Assembly: GCF_014127485.1 (NCBI RefSeq)
Contig: NZ_CP059903.1
Location: 620,001-684,000 of the forward strand
DNA length: 64,000 nucleotides
Source of the DNA: Nocardioides dongkuii
Lineage (GTDB): Bacteria > Actinomycetota > Actinomycetes > Propionibacteriales > Nocardioidaceae
Direction: 5' to 3'
Below, piece after piece: positions 26,036 to 34,610 of the stretch. A model generated the notes under the pieces. The model was not told the DNA's origin and did no database searches. It worked only from the letters and a program-made list of their open reading frames with translations. Position numbers and translations under genes: made by a program. How positions within the stretch are numbered: the stretch's first letter is position 1; every line of letters starts with the position of its first letter.

Positions 26036-27049
26036 ATGGGAATCCCTGCTGGTGCGACGGTCACCGCGCTGGCCCGCTGGCTGGCCGCGGACGGCGAGCC
26101 GGAGCCGTGGGTGGTGGAGACGTCCGGGTCGACCGGCCGGCCCAAGCGGGTGCTGCTGCCGCGGCACGCCGTCCTGGCGTCGGTGACCGCGTCCGCGCGC
26201 CGGCTGGGGACCTCCGGGCAGTGGCTGCTGGCGCTGCCCGCGACGTACGTCGCCGGCCTGCAGGTGGTCTGCCGCTCGCTGGTCGCCGGGCACCCACCGG
26301 TGCTGCTGGAGGACCACGGGTCCTTCGCCGAGGCGGCCGCGGCGATGACGGCGGAGGAGCGGTTCGTCTCGCTGGTGCCGACCCAGCTGCACCGGCTGCT
26401 CGAGACCGACGGCGAGGCGCTCCGGGGCTTCCGCGCGGTGCTGCTCGGCGGCGGGCCGGTCGACCCCGCGCTGCGGCGGCGGGCCGCGGAGGCGGGGGTG
26501 CGCGTCGTCGCGACGTACGGCTCCGCCGAGACCGCGGGCGGCTGCGTGTACGACGGCCTGCCGCTGGACGGCGTCGCGGTCGCGCTGGAGCGCGACGGGC
26601 GGGTGCGGATCGGCGGGCCGACCCTCTTCGCGGGGTACGACGGCGACCCGGCGCTGACGGCCGAGGTGCTGACCGACGGGTGGTTCCGCACCTCCGACGC
26701 CGGCCGGTTCGACGAGGACGGGCGGCTGCAGGTGCTCGGCCGGCTCGACGACGTGGTGGTCAGCGGCGGCGTGAACGTGCCCGCGCCCGCGGTCGCCGCC
26801 CGGGTGCGCGAGCACCCCGGTGTCGCGGCGGCCGAGGTGCTCGGCGTCCCCGACGAGGAGTGGGGCAACCGGCTGGTGGTCTTCGCGGTCGCCGCCGCGG
26901 GCGCCGACCTCGACCTGGAGACGCTCCGGGAGTGGGTGGCGCAGGCGCACCCGCGATCGTGGGCGCCGCGCCAGCTGGTGCTGCTCGACGACGTCCCGCT
27001 GCTGCCGAACGGCAAGCCGGACCGGGTGCGGCTGCGGGGGATGGCATGA
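26036..27049 (+). CDS. menE: o-Succinylbenzoate-CoA ligase
   Basis: Short ANL ligase (337 aa, the compact actinobacterial MenE form) activating o-succinylbenzoate. Motifs: [15 protein letters not shown] (P-loop, about 25), [45 protein letters not shown] and the C-terminal [12 protein letters not shown] lysine. ATG 26036; TAGGTT (26023-26028) ends 7 nt before it, so the mRNA is probably leaderless. ATGA overlap with menC. Placement between menA and menC-menD supports the menaquinone assignment over other acyl-CoA ligases. Confidence 0.92.
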   Translation: MGIPAGATVTALARWLAADGEPEPWVVETSGSTGRPKRVLLPRHAVLASVTASARRLGTSGQWLLALPATYVAGLQVVCRSLVAGHPPVLLEDHGSFAEAAAAMTAEERFVSLVPTQLHRLLETDGEALRGFRAVLLGGGPVDPALRRRAAEAGVRVVATYGSAETAGGCVYDGLPLDGVAVALERDGRVRIGGPTLFAGYDGDPALTAEVLTDGWFRTSDAGRFDEDGRLQVLGRLDDVVVSGGVNVPAPAVAARVREHPGVAAAEVLGVPDEEWGNRLVVFAVAAAGADLDLETLREWVAQAHPRSWAPRQLVLLDDVPLLPNGKPDRVRLRGMA

Positions 27050-27996
27050 GGGTCTTCTCGGTGCCGATGCGCACGCGCTTCCGCGGCATCACCGTCCGCG
27101 AGGGGGTGCTGCTCCGCGGGGACGCCGGCTGGGGCGAGTGGAGCCCGTTCCTCGAGTACGACCCGCAGGTGGCCGAGCCGTGGCTGCGCTGCGCGGAGGA
27201 GGCGGCGGCGGGGGACTGGCCGGCGCCGGTCCGCAGCCAGGTGCCGGTCAACGTGACGGTCCCCGCGGTCGGGCCCGAGGCGGCGCACGCGGTCGTGCGC
27301 CGCGGCGGGTGCGGCACCGCCAAGGTCAAGGTCGCCGAGCCCGGCCAGACGCTCGCCGACGACGAGGCCCGTGTCGAGGCCGTGCGCGACGCGCTCGGCC
27401 CGACCGGGCGGGTGCGGGTGGACGCGAACGGCGCCTGGGACGTCGACACCGCGGTCCGGGCGGTCGCCGCGCTGGACCGCGCCGCGGGCGGCCTGGAGTA
27501 CGTCGAGCAGCCGTGCGCGAGCGTCGAGGAGCTGGCCGCCGTACGCCGCCGGGTCGGCGTGCCGGTGGCGGCGGACGAGTCGATCCGCCGCGCCGCCGAC
27601 CCCTACCGGGTCCGCGACCTCGAGGCCGCGGACATCGCGGTGCTCAAGGTGCAGCCGCTGGGCGGCGTGCGCGCCTGCCTGCGGATCGCCGAGGACATCG
27701 GGCTGCCGGTGGTGGTGTCGTCCGCGCTCGAGACCAGCGTCGGGATCGCCGCCGGCATCGCGCTGGCCGCGGCGCTGCCCGAGCTGCCGCACGCGTGCGG
27801 GCTGGCCACGGTGCAGCTGCTCACCGACGACGTGGCGGTCCGGCCGCTGCTGCCGGTCGAGGGCTCGCTGCCGGTCGGGGCGGCGCGGGTCGACCCCGAG
27901 GCGCTCGATCGGCTGGCCGCGCCCGCCGACCGGGTCGCGCACTGGGAGTCCCGGCTCGCCGCCGTCCGCGCCGTCCGGCAGGATCGTCGTCCGTGA
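27046..27996 (+). CDS. menC: o-Succinylbenzoate synthase
   Basis: Enolase-superfamily enzyme (316 aa) dehydrating SHCHC to o-succinylbenzoate. The active-site pair is in [11 protein letters not shown] (KxK), metal ligands in [15 protein letters not shown] and AADESIR, and the second catalytic Lys in VLKVQPLGG. Overlaps menE and the first menD part by 4 bp each, so the four cistrons are translated as a coupled set. Confidence 0.93.
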   Translation: MRVFSVPMRTRFRGITVREGVLLRGDAGWGEWSPFLEYDPQVAEPWLRCAEEAAAGDWPAPVRSQVPVNVTVPAVGPEAAHAVVRRGGCGTAKVKVAEPGQTLADDEARVEAVRDALGPTGRVRVDANGAWDVDTAVRAVAALDRAAGGLEYVEQPCASVEELAAVRRRVGVPVAADESIRRAADPYRVRDLEAADIAVLKVQPLGGVRACLRIAEDIGLPVVVSSALETSVGIAAGIALAAALPELPHACGLATVQLLTDDVAVRPLLPVEGSLPVGAARVDPEALDRLAAPADRVAHWESRLAAVRAVRQDRRP

Positions 27997-28514
27997 CCGA
28001 GCCTTCCCCCAGCGCCTCGCCCAGCACCGCGCTGGCGCGCAGCGTCGTCCGGGCGCTGCTCGACGGGGGGGTGAGCGAGGTCGTGGTCTCCCCGGGGTCG
28101 CGCAACGCCCCGCTGTCCTTCGCCGTCCACGACGCCGAGGCGGCCGGGCTGGTGCGGCTGCACACCCGGGTCGACGAGCGGTCCGCGGGGTTCCTCGCGC
28201 TCGGGCTGAGCAAGGTCGGGGCGCGCGCCGCGGTCGTGTGCACCTCGGGCACCGCGGTCGCCAACCTGCACCCGGCGGTGCTCGAGGCCGCCCATGCCGG
28301 CGTCCCGCTCGTCGTGGTCACCGCCGACCGCCCGACGCGGCTGCACGGCACCAGCGCCAACCAGACGACCGAGCAGGTGGGCGTCTTCGGGCCGCTCGTC
28401 GCCACCTTGGACCTGGACGCGCCCGGGCCGGTGCCGCTCGCCGACGAGGGCCCCACGCACCTCAACGTCCGGCTCGACGACCCGCTCGTCCCGACCGACC
28501 GGTGGCTGCCGTGA
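27993..28514 (+). CDS. menD: MenD N-terminal (PYR) part, split gene
   Basis: 173 aa homologous to the first domain of SEPHCHC synthase (2-succinyl-5-enolpyruvyl-6-hydroxy-3-cyclohexene-1-carboxylate synthase). Conserved: [15 protein letters not shown], the TPP-activating Glu62 in [22 protein letters not shown] and TTEQVGVFG. MenD is normally one chain of about 550 aa; here the frame stops after VPTDRWLP and the rest continues in another frame, with a GTGA overlap. Between [14 protein letters not shown] and [13 protein letters not shown] about 40 residues present in other MenDs (a helix before the domain end) are missing. Either a real fission or a frameshift/sequencing error; the conserved residues suggest selection until recently. 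Confidence 0.8.
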   Translation: MTEPSPSASPSTALARSVVRALLDGGVSEVVVSPGSRNAPLSFAVHDAEAAGLVRLHTRVDERSAGFLALGLSKVGARAAVVCTSGTAVANLHPAVLEAAHAGVPLVVVTADRPTRLHGTSANQTTEQVGVFGPLVATLDLDAPGPVPLADEGPTHLNVRLDDPLVPTDRWLP

Positions 28515-29557
28515 GTGCGCCGGCGCTCCCGGTGATCCCGCTCGGGCCGCGCACCGTGGTGGTGGCCGGGGACGACGCCGGGCCGCCGCCGCGGGTGCTC
28601 GCGCAGGACGCCGACTGGCCGCTGCTCGCCGAGCCGACCAGCGGGTCGCGCACCGGCACCCACGCGCTGCGCTGCTACCGGCTGCTCCTCGACGGCGAGC
28701 TCGGCGCGCAGGTCGAGCGGGTCGTCGTCTTCGGCCGGCCGACGCTGTCCCGGCCGGTCAGCCGGCTGCTGGCCCGTCCGGACGTCGAGGTGCTCGCCGC
28801 CCCCGGCCGCGGGGTCTGGGCCGACCGGCCGTTCCCCGTCGACGGCGCGGTCGACGCCCACACCCGACCCGAGGGGGCCGACGACCCCGCGTGGCTGGCC
28901 GCGTGGCAGGACGCCGACCGGTCGGTGTCGCGACAGCTCGACGCGCTCCTGGCGGCCGAGCGGGGCCTCACGCCGTACGAGGTCGCCGGGGCGGTGGGCC
29001 GCGCCGTACCGTCCGGCGGGCTGCTGTTCGTCGGCGCCTCCAGCCCGATCCGCGACCTGGACCTGATGCTGCGCGGGTACGCCGTCGGCGACCGCCGCAA
29101 GCTGGTCGCCAACCGCGGGCTGTCCGGCATCGACGGCGTCGTGTCCAGCGCGATCGGCGCCGCGCTGGGCCGCCCGCGCTCGACCCGCAGCATCGCGCTG
29201 ATGGGCGACGTGACGTTCCTGCACGACAGCAACGGCCTGGTGCTCGGGCCCGACGAGCCGCGCCCCAACCTCACGATCGTGGTGGTCAACGACGACGGCG
29301 GCTCGATCTTCTCGATGCTCGAGCAGGGCGCCGAGGAGCACGCCGGGTCCTTCGAGCGACTCTTCGGCACCCCGCACGGCGTCGACCTCGCCGCCCTCTG
29401 CGCCGCCACCCGCACCCCGCACTGGCGCGTCGACTCCCTCCCCGAGCTCGAGCACGCCCTCGCCTCCCCGCACGGCGGGATCGAGGTCGTCGAGGCCGTC
29501 GTCCGCCGCCACGACCGCCGAGACCTCGACGCCCGGATCCGCGCCCTGCGCCCCTGA
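28511..29557 (+). CDS. menD: MenD C-terminal (central plus PP domain) part, split gene
   Basis: 348 aa covering domains II and III of MenD, starting at GTG in the stop of the N-terminal part ([22 protein letters not shown]). The TPP-binding domain keeps [46 protein letters not shown] and [16 protein letters not shown], that is the Mg/TPP site. If translated separately, both chains would have to assemble; PYR and PP domains of other TPP enzymes do exist as separate subunits. Whether the two-chain protein works is not known. Distance to the next gene is 38 bp. Confidence 0.8.
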   Translation: MSAPALPVIPLGPRTVVVAGDDAGPPPRVLAQDADWPLLAEPTSGSRTGTHALRCYRLLLDGELGAQVERVVVFGRPTLSRPVSRLLARPDVEVLAAPGRGVWADRPFPVDGAVDAHTRPEGADDPAWLAAWQDADRSVSRQLDALLAAERGLTPYEVAGAVGRAVPSGGLLFVGASSPIRDLDLMLRGYAVGDRRKLVANRGLSGIDGVVSSAIGAALGRPRSTRSIALMGDVTFLHDSNGLVLGPDEPRPNLTIVVVNDDGGSIFSMLEQGAEEHAGSFERLFGTPHGVDLAALCAATRTPHWRVDSLPELEHALASPHGGIEVVEAVVRRHDRRDLDARIRALRP

Positions 29558-29595
29558 CGCCCCCATGGACCGGCCGGGGCTGGCAGGGTGCGGGC

Positions 29596-29922
29596 ATGAG
29601 CGAGCAGCAGGCGCCCCCGGGCGTGATCCCGTACGTCGAGTTCCACACCGGGGAGCGCCGGGTGCTGACCGTGCACCTCACCTCGGGCAACGGGATGCTC
29701 ACCAGCAAGGTGCCGCCGGTGGTGAGCATCGACGGCAGGCAGTACGTCGTCTACTGGGGGTCGGTGTCCTTCGAGGTGCCGGCCGACCGCGCGGTGCACC
29801 TGAGCGTGCACGTCGAGGGCGCCCACCTCGGCCAGGCCGCAACCGCGCTGCTGCCTCCCGGCGGGGCGCTCGCGCTGACCTACCGCACCGACTACCTCTC
29901 GGGGGTCGGCTCGCTGGGCTGA
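29596..29922 (+). CDS. Conserved hypothetical protein, 108 aa
   Basis: A soluble, probably all-beta protein (VIPYVEFHTGERRVLTVHL, YVVYWGSVSFEVPADRAVHLS) without cysteines, signal or membrane segment. I do not recognise a family. ATG 29596 has no ribosome binding site; CAGGGT ends 6 nt upstream, so it may be leaderless. It lies between menD and the antiporter gene, both on the plus strand. Confidence 0.6.
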   Translation: MSEQQAPPGVIPYVEFHTGERRVLTVHLTSGNGMLTSKVPPVVSIDGRQYVVYWGSVSFEVPADRAVHLSVHVEGAHLGQAATALLPPGGALALTYRTDYLSGVGSLG

Positions 29923-29953
29923 GCCGCCTCCGCCCGCCTGGAAGGATGGCGCC

Positions 29954-31819
29954 GTGGACGTCGCCCTCCTGCTGTGCGGACTGGCCGTCGGGGTCCTGGT
30001 GGTCACCGCGGTCGCCGAACGGATCGACGTGCCCGCGCCGTTCCTGCTGATCGCCGTCGGCGTCGCGGCGTCGTACGCCCCGCAGGTCCCGCAGGTCTAC
30101 CTCGACCACGACGTGGTGCTGCTCGGCCTGCTGCCCCCGCTCCTGTACGCCGCGGCGCAGCAGACCTCGCTGGTCGACTTCAACACCAACCGGCGGCCGA
30201 TCCTGCTGCTGTCGATCGGCCTGGTGATCTTCACCGCGGTCGGGGTCGCGGTCGTGGTGCACTGGCTGCTGCCCGGTGTCTCGTGGGCCGTGGCGCTCGC
30301 GCTCGGCGCCGTGGTGGCCCCGCCCGACGCCGTCGCCGCGACCGCGATCGGCCGGCGGATCGGGCTGCCCCGGCGGATCGTGACGATCCTCGAGGGCGAG
30401 TCGCTGCTCAACGACGCCACCGCGCTCGTGCTGCTTCGCACGGCGCTCGCGGCTGCCGCCGGCACCGGCCTGGACGCCTGGGGCGTCTCGCTGGACTTCG
30501 TGGTCGCCGCGGGCGGCGGCGTCCTGGTCGGGGTGCTGTTCTACGTCGTGGTCGCCTGGGTGCGGCGGATGCTGGGCGACCCGGTGCTCGAGAGCGCGCT
30601 GTCGCTGGTCGTGCCGTTCGCGGCGTACCTCGCGGCCGAGGAGGTGCACGCGTCCGGCGTCCTGGCCGTCGTGGTCGCCGGCCTGCTGCTCGGTCACCGG
30701 GCGCCGGTGCTGCAGACCGCCCAGTCACGGATCGCCGAGCGGCTGAACTGGCGCACCGTCGCCTTCGTCCTCGAGAACGCCGTGTTCCTGCTGATCGGCC
30801 TGCAGGCCTGGTGGATCGTCGAGGGCGCCGCGGAGAGCGACCTCGGCGCCGGCCGGATCGCGGCGGTCTGCGCGGCGGTCCTCGCCGCGGTGGTGGTGCT
30901 CCGGATGATGTGGGTCTTCCCGGCGCGCTACCTGATCGTGCGGCCCGGCGCCGACCCCGACACGGGATCGGTGCCGCCGTGGACCTACACCTTCCTGCTC
31001 GGCTGGGCGGGGATGCGCGGGGTGGTCACGCTCGCGGCGGCGTTCGTGCTCCCCGAGGACACCGAGTACCGCGAGGTGCTGCTGCTGGCGGCGCTCACCG
31101 TCGTCGCCGGCACGCTGTTCCTGCAGGGCACCACGCTGCCGTGGCTCGCCCGCCGGCTCCAGGTGCCGTCGCCGGATCCCGCCGAGGACGCGCTCGCCCG
31201 CGCCACGCTGCTCCAGCAGGCGTCCAAGGCCGCGCTGCACGAGCTCGACCAGCTGGAGTACGACGACCGGCACGGCGCCGTGGACCTGATCCGGCAGCGC
31301 CTGGACCAGCGGAACTTCGCCGCCTGGGAGCGGCTCGCGACCGTCGAGGGCCAGGAGTCGCCCAGCGACCTGTACGCGCGGGTGCGGCTGGCGACGCTCG
31401 CCGCCGAGCGCCGCCGGGTGCTCGAGATCCGCTCGTCGGGATCGGTGCCCGCGGACGTGGTCGCCGACGTGCTGGCCATGCTCGACGTCGAGGAGTCGAT
31501 GCTGGACGTCGCCGCCGAGGAGCGCCGCGAGCTGCGAGCGTCGGCCGGGACGCGGCGTACCGGGCTCACCTGCGCCGACCTCGAGCAGTACCCCGCGGTG
31601 GAGACCCCGGAGGACCCCGAGTGCCAGAGCTGCCTGGAGGAGGGCACGCACTGGGTGGCGCTGCGCCAGTGCCTGGCCTGCGGGCGGATCGGCTGCTGCG
31701 ACTCCTCACCGGGCCGGCACGCCACCGCGCACTTCCACGAGACCAGCCACCCGGTGATGCAGTCCGCCGAGCCCGGCGAGGACTGGCGGTGGTGCTACGT
31801 GCACCACACCACGGGCTAG
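29954..31819 (+). CDS. CPA1-type Na+/H+ antiporter with C-terminal UBP zinc finger
   Basis: 621-aa protein. Residues 1-400 are the cation/proton antiporter with about 12 helices; the ion site is APPDAVAATAIG and the GESLLNDATALVL block follows. After a coiled-coil-like stretch (about 405-530, rich in Leu/Glu/Arg) a UBP-type zinc finger occupies about 540-621: CxxCLEEGTHWVALRQCLACG, then CCDSSPGRHATAHFHETSHP and WCYVHH. Such fingers bind ubiquitin C-termini in eukaryotes; in bacteria their ligand is unknown. GTG 29954; AAGGAT ends 6 nt upstream. It ends in a CTAG shared with the convergent P450. Confidence 0.87.
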   Translation: MDVALLLCGLAVGVLVVTAVAERIDVPAPFLLIAVGVAASYAPQVPQVYLDHDVVLLGLLPPLLYAAAQQTSLVDFNTNRRPILLLSIGLVIFTAVGVAVVVHWLLPGVSWAVALALGAVVAPPDAVAATAIGRRIGLPRRIVTILEGESLLNDATALVLLRTALAAAAGTGLDAWGVSLDFVVAAGGGVLVGVLFYVVVAWVRRMLGDPVLESALSLVVPFAAYLAAEEVHASGVLAVVVAGLLLGHRAPVLQTAQSRIAERLNWRTVAFVLENAVFLLIGLQAWWIVEGAAESDLGAGRIAAVCAAVLAAVVVLRMMWVFPARYLIVRPGADPDTGSVPPWTYTFLLGWAGMRGVVTLAAAFVLPEDTEYREVLLLAALTVVAGTLFLQGTTLPWLARRLQVPSPDPAEDALARATLLQQASKAALHELDQLEYDDRHGAVDLIRQRLDQRNFAAWERLATVEGQESPSDLYARVRLATLAAERRRVLEIRSSGSVPADVVADVLAMLDVEESMLDVAAEERRELRASAGTRRTGLTCADLEQYPAVETPEDPECQSCLEEGTHWVALRQCLACGRIGCCDSSPGRHATAHFHETSHPVMQSAEPGEDWRWCYVHHTTG

Positions 31820-32994
31820 GAGGGTCGGAACCGGATCGGGAACGCCAGCGCGCCGGTGTTGCCGCTGACCGGCAGCCAGCGCCCGGGGCCGTCCGGGACG
31901 GCGTCCGGCATCCGGCGCGCGAGCAGCGGCAGCGCGACGGCCATGTCGGTGCGCGCCACGAAGTGCCCGAGGCAGTGGTGGACGCCGGCGCCGAAGCCGT
32001 GGTGCGGGGGCCGCTGCCGGGTGATGTCGAACGACGGGTCGGGCATCGCGGCCGGGTCGGTGCCGGCGGCGTGCGAGAGCACCTGCACGATCCCGCCCCG
32101 CGGGATCCGCAGCCCGTGCAGGTCGACGTCCTCGACCGCCTCGCGGGTCACCCAGGTGACGGTGGGGTTGACCCGCATCACCTCCTCGACGGCGTTCGCG
32201 CCGAGCTCGGGCCGCTCGGCGAGCAGCCGCCACTGGTCGGGGTGCCGCAGCAGCGTCTGCACCGCGAGCCCGAGCTGGTTGCGGGTGGTCTCCATGCCGG
32301 CGAAGGCGAGGAACACCAGCGCCACGCCGAGCTCGCGACGGGTCAGCTGCTCGCCGTCGACCGAGGCCCGCACGAGCGTGGTGACCAGGTCGTCGCGCGG
32401 GTGGGCGAGCCGGTCCGCGACGACCCCGTCGACGTACGCGTGCAGCCCGGCGATCGCCGCCTCGATGCGCGGCACCTGGTGGGCGACGTCGATCGAGAAC
32501 GACGCGCCGAGGTCGTCGGCCCAGCGCGCCACCTGGCGCCAGTGGTCCTCGTCGAGGCCGAGGAGCACGCAGATGACCCGGGCGGCGTACGGCTCGGCGA
32601 ACTCCTCGATCAGCTCCACCGACCCGCGCTCCGCGAACGCGTCGACGAGCTCGTCGGCGAGCGCCTGGAAGCGCGGCCGCATCGCCGCGATCGTGCGGCT
32701 GCGGAACGCCGGGACCATCAGCCGGCGGATCCGCGCGTGGTCGTCGCCCTCCAGGCTGAGCAGCGTCTCGGCCCACCAGTCGCTGAACAGCCCGGAGTGG
32801 ATGCCGTTCTGCGCGGGCCAGCGCGCGTTGCCCTGCCGGAACCGGCGGTCGCGCAGCAGCGCCGACGCCTCGGCGTACCGGAGCACGGCCCAGCCCCAGG
32901 TCGTCTCGACGTACCAGGACTCCGCGCGGGCCGCGTGCACCGCGGGGGAGGTGACGTCGAAGGCGGGGTCGGAGAGGTCGAAGCGGGTGGTCAC
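31816..32994 (-). CDS. Cytochrome P450
   Basis: 392-aa bacterial P450 (class I type, no membrane anchor). I-helix oxygen site AFAGMETTRNQ, ExxR in EEVMRVNP, and the haem loop HHGFGAGVHHCLGHFVAR with ligand Cys341. A hydroxylase or similar oxidation is expected; the substrate is unknown. No ferredoxin or ferredoxin reductase gene lies beside it. GTG start overlaps the upstream GNAT gene (GTGA), pairing the two in one unit. Its stop TAG shares the CTAG with the convergent antiporter stop. Confidence 0.92.
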   Translation of the reverse strand: MTTRFDLSDPAFDVTSPAVHAARAESWYVETTWGWAVLRYAEASALLRDRRFRQGNARWPAQNGIHSGLFSDWWAETLLSLEGDDHARIRRLMVPAFRSRTIAAMRPRFQALADELVDAFAERGSVELIEEFAEPYAARVICVLLGLDEDHWRQVARWADDLGASFSIDVAHQVPRIEAAIAGLHAYVDGVVADRLAHPRDDLVTTLVRASVDGEQLTRRELGVALVFLAFAGMETTRNQLGLAVQTLLRHPDQWRLLAERPELGANAVEEVMRVNPTVTWVTREAVEDVDLHGLRIPRGGIVQVLSHAAGTDPAAMPDPSFDITRQRPPHHGFGAGVHHCLGHFVARTDMAVALPLLARRMPDAVPDGPGRWLPVSGNTGALAFPIRFRPS

Positions 32995-33518
32995 GGGGTG
33001 CCGGCCCGCACCATCCGCACGTGCAGGCCCTCGTCGAGCTCGTCCTCGGTCCCGTCGAGGCGGAACCCGTGGTGCTCGTAGAACGAGATGGCCCGGTCGT
33101 TGCCGGCGAGCACCCACAGGTACGCCGCCCGGTCGCCGACGGCCGCGCGGAACAGCGTGGAGCCGATCCCCCTGCCCCACCAGGACGCGCGGACGTAGAG
33201 CGCCTTGAGCTCCAGCACCACGTCGCCGGACAGCACCAGGTCGTTGTCGAGCCCCGGCCCAGCGGAGGCGAGCCCGACGAGCTCGTCGGCCGCGGTTGCC
33301 AGCAGGGTGGTGACCTCGGGGTCGGCGAGCAGCTCGCGCCACCGTTCCACCCGCTCCTGGACCCGGTCGCGCCGGTCGTCGAGGATCTGCTGCGGCATCA
33401 GCCCCGTGTAGGCGTCGTCCCACACGTCGAGGTGGAGGTGCGCCAGCGCCTCGGCGTCCTCGGGCGTCGCGGCACGGACCACTAGGTCCTCGGGGAGGCC
33501 ATCGCGGGGTGCGGTCAC
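32991..33518 (-). CDS. GNAT family N-acetyltransferase
   Basis: 175-aa acetyl-CoA-dependent transferase. VVRAATPEDAEALAHLHLDV opens the fold, motif A is ELKALYVRASWWGRGIGSTL, and YLWVLAGNDRAISFYEHHGF is motif B. The acceptor is unknown. Start GTG 33518 with TACGAT exactly 6 nt upstream, so probably leaderless. It is coupled to the P450 by a 4-bp overlap and divergent from the MBL gene, 47 bp away. Confidence 0.85.
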   Translation of the reverse strand: MTAPRDGLPEDLVVRAATPEDAEALAHLHLDVWDDAYTGLMPQQILDDRRDRVQERVERWRELLADPEVTTLLATAADELVGLASAGPGLDNDLVLSGDVVLELKALYVRASWWGRGIGSTLFRAAVGDRAAYLWVLAGNDRAISFYEHHGFRLDGTEDELDEGLHVRMVRAGTP

Positions 33519-33565
33519 CCGAGCATCGTAGGAGGCCCGCTCCGCCCGCGGATTACGGTGAGTGC

Positions 33566-34201
33566 ATGCGGATCACCAAGTTCGGACACGCCTGCGTGCG
33601 CCTGGAGCACGCCGGGACCACGATCGTCCTCGACCCGGGGATGTTCACCGACCGGGAGGCGCTGGACGGCGCCGACGCGGTGCTGATCACCCACGAGCAC
33701 CCCGACCACTACCTGCCCGACCACCTGCTCGCCGTCGACGTCCCCGTCTTCACCATCGACGCCGTCGCGCAGCGGATCCGCGAGGACGCCCCCGCCGTCG
33801 CCGAGCGGACGACGGTGGTCGCGCCCGGCGAGGAGCTCGACCTCGGCCTCCCGGTGCGGGTCGTGGGCGAGCTGCACGCGGTGATCCACCCCGAGCTGCC
33901 GCGCTTCCACAACAGCGGGTACGTCCTCACCGCGGGGGACGCCAGGGTCTACCACCCCGGCGACGCGCTGACCGCGCCCGGCGAGGACGTCGACGTGCTG
34001 CTGCTCCCGGTCTCCGGGCCGTGGCTGAAGGTCTCGGAGACCATCGACTTCGCGCGCGAGGTCGGCGCCCGCCGCAACCTCGCCATCCACGACCGGGTCC
34101 ACTCCGAGGCCGGGCTCGGGATCGTCGACGGCCACCTCAGCCGGTTCCTGGCCCCGCAGGGCCTCGAGTACGTCCGGATCGCGGACGGGGAGGACCTCTG
34201 A
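33566..34201 (+). CDS. MBL-fold metallohydrolase
   Basis: 211-aa metallo-beta-lactamase-fold protein of the short L-ascorbate-6-phosphate-lactonase/UlaG-like type: MRITKFGHACVRLEHAG at the start, the metal motif THEHPDHYLPD, then YHPGDALTAPGEDVDVLLLPV with the bridging Asp, and a late conserved His (NLAIHDRVH). Hydrolase substrate unknown. ATG 33566 with TACGGT 6 nt upstream. One base separates it from the YciI-like gene. Confidence 0.84.
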   Translation: MRITKFGHACVRLEHAGTTIVLDPGMFTDREALDGADAVLITHEHPDHYLPDHLLAVDVPVFTIDAVAQRIREDAPAVAERTTVVAPGEELDLGLPVRVVGELHAVIHPELPRFHNSGYVLTAGDARVYHPGDALTAPGEDVDVLLLPVSGPWLKVSETIDFAREVGARRNLAIHDRVHSEAGLGIVDGHLSRFLAPQGLEYVRIADGEDL

Positions 34202-34202
34202 G

Positions 34203-34490
34203 ATGCCGATCTTCTGCGCCACCTACGCCTACGACCCCGCGGCCACCGAGACCCTCGACGCGGTCCGTCCCGCCCACCGCGACTGGCTCGCCGAGCAGCC
34301 CGCCCTGCTGGCCAGCGGCCCCACCGACGACGGCGGCGCGGTGCTGGTCTGGGAGGGCGGCTCCGCGGCCGAGGTCGAGGGTGTCCTCGACCAGGACCCG
34401 TTCCACGCCGCCGGCGTCATCGCCGAGCGCCGCGTGGTCGGCTGGCAGATCGTCCGCGGTCGCTGGCTCGACGTGCTCGACCTGGGCTGA
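34203..34490 (+). CDS. YciI-like protein
   Basis: 95-aa small ferredoxin-like-fold protein: FCATYAYDPAATETLDAVRPAHRDWLAEQ, then LLASGPTDDGGAVLVWEGG and DPFHAAGVIAERRVVGW. The His in RPAHRDWL and the Asp in QDPFHAAG are the residues proposed as active in this family, whose function is unknown. It follows the MBL gene in the same unit and ends before a large palindrome. Confidence 0.82.
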   Translation: MPIFCATYAYDPAATETLDAVRPAHRDWLAEQPALLASGPTDDGGAVLVWEGGSAAEVEGVLDQDPFHAAGVIAERRVVGWQIVRGRWLDVLDLG

Positions 34491-34507
34491 GCCACCGCCC
34501 GCCCAGC

Positions 34508-34577
34508 TGTAACGCGGTGTTCGCCGCTGTCCTGCGGTGCTGCAGCACCGCGGAACAGTCGTGGACACCGCGTGACA
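34508..34577. terminator. 70-bp imperfect palindrome between convergent genes
   Basis: Centred on GGTGCTGCAGCACC, with arms such as ACGCGGTGT (left) and ACACCGCGT (right) that match at 28 of 35 positions, several of the rest being G-T pairs in RNA. It lies between the YciI-like gene and menF, which end facing each other, and can serve as a terminator in both directions. Confidence 0.6.
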
Positions 34578-34610
34578 AGTGCGCGCGGCGCGGAGCGGCC
34601 AGCCGCGCGG

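Noticed and set aside
34508..34520. GTAACGC as a -35 of an ECF promoter
   Set aside because: No CGTT follows at the proper distance, and it is an arm of the convergent palindrome.
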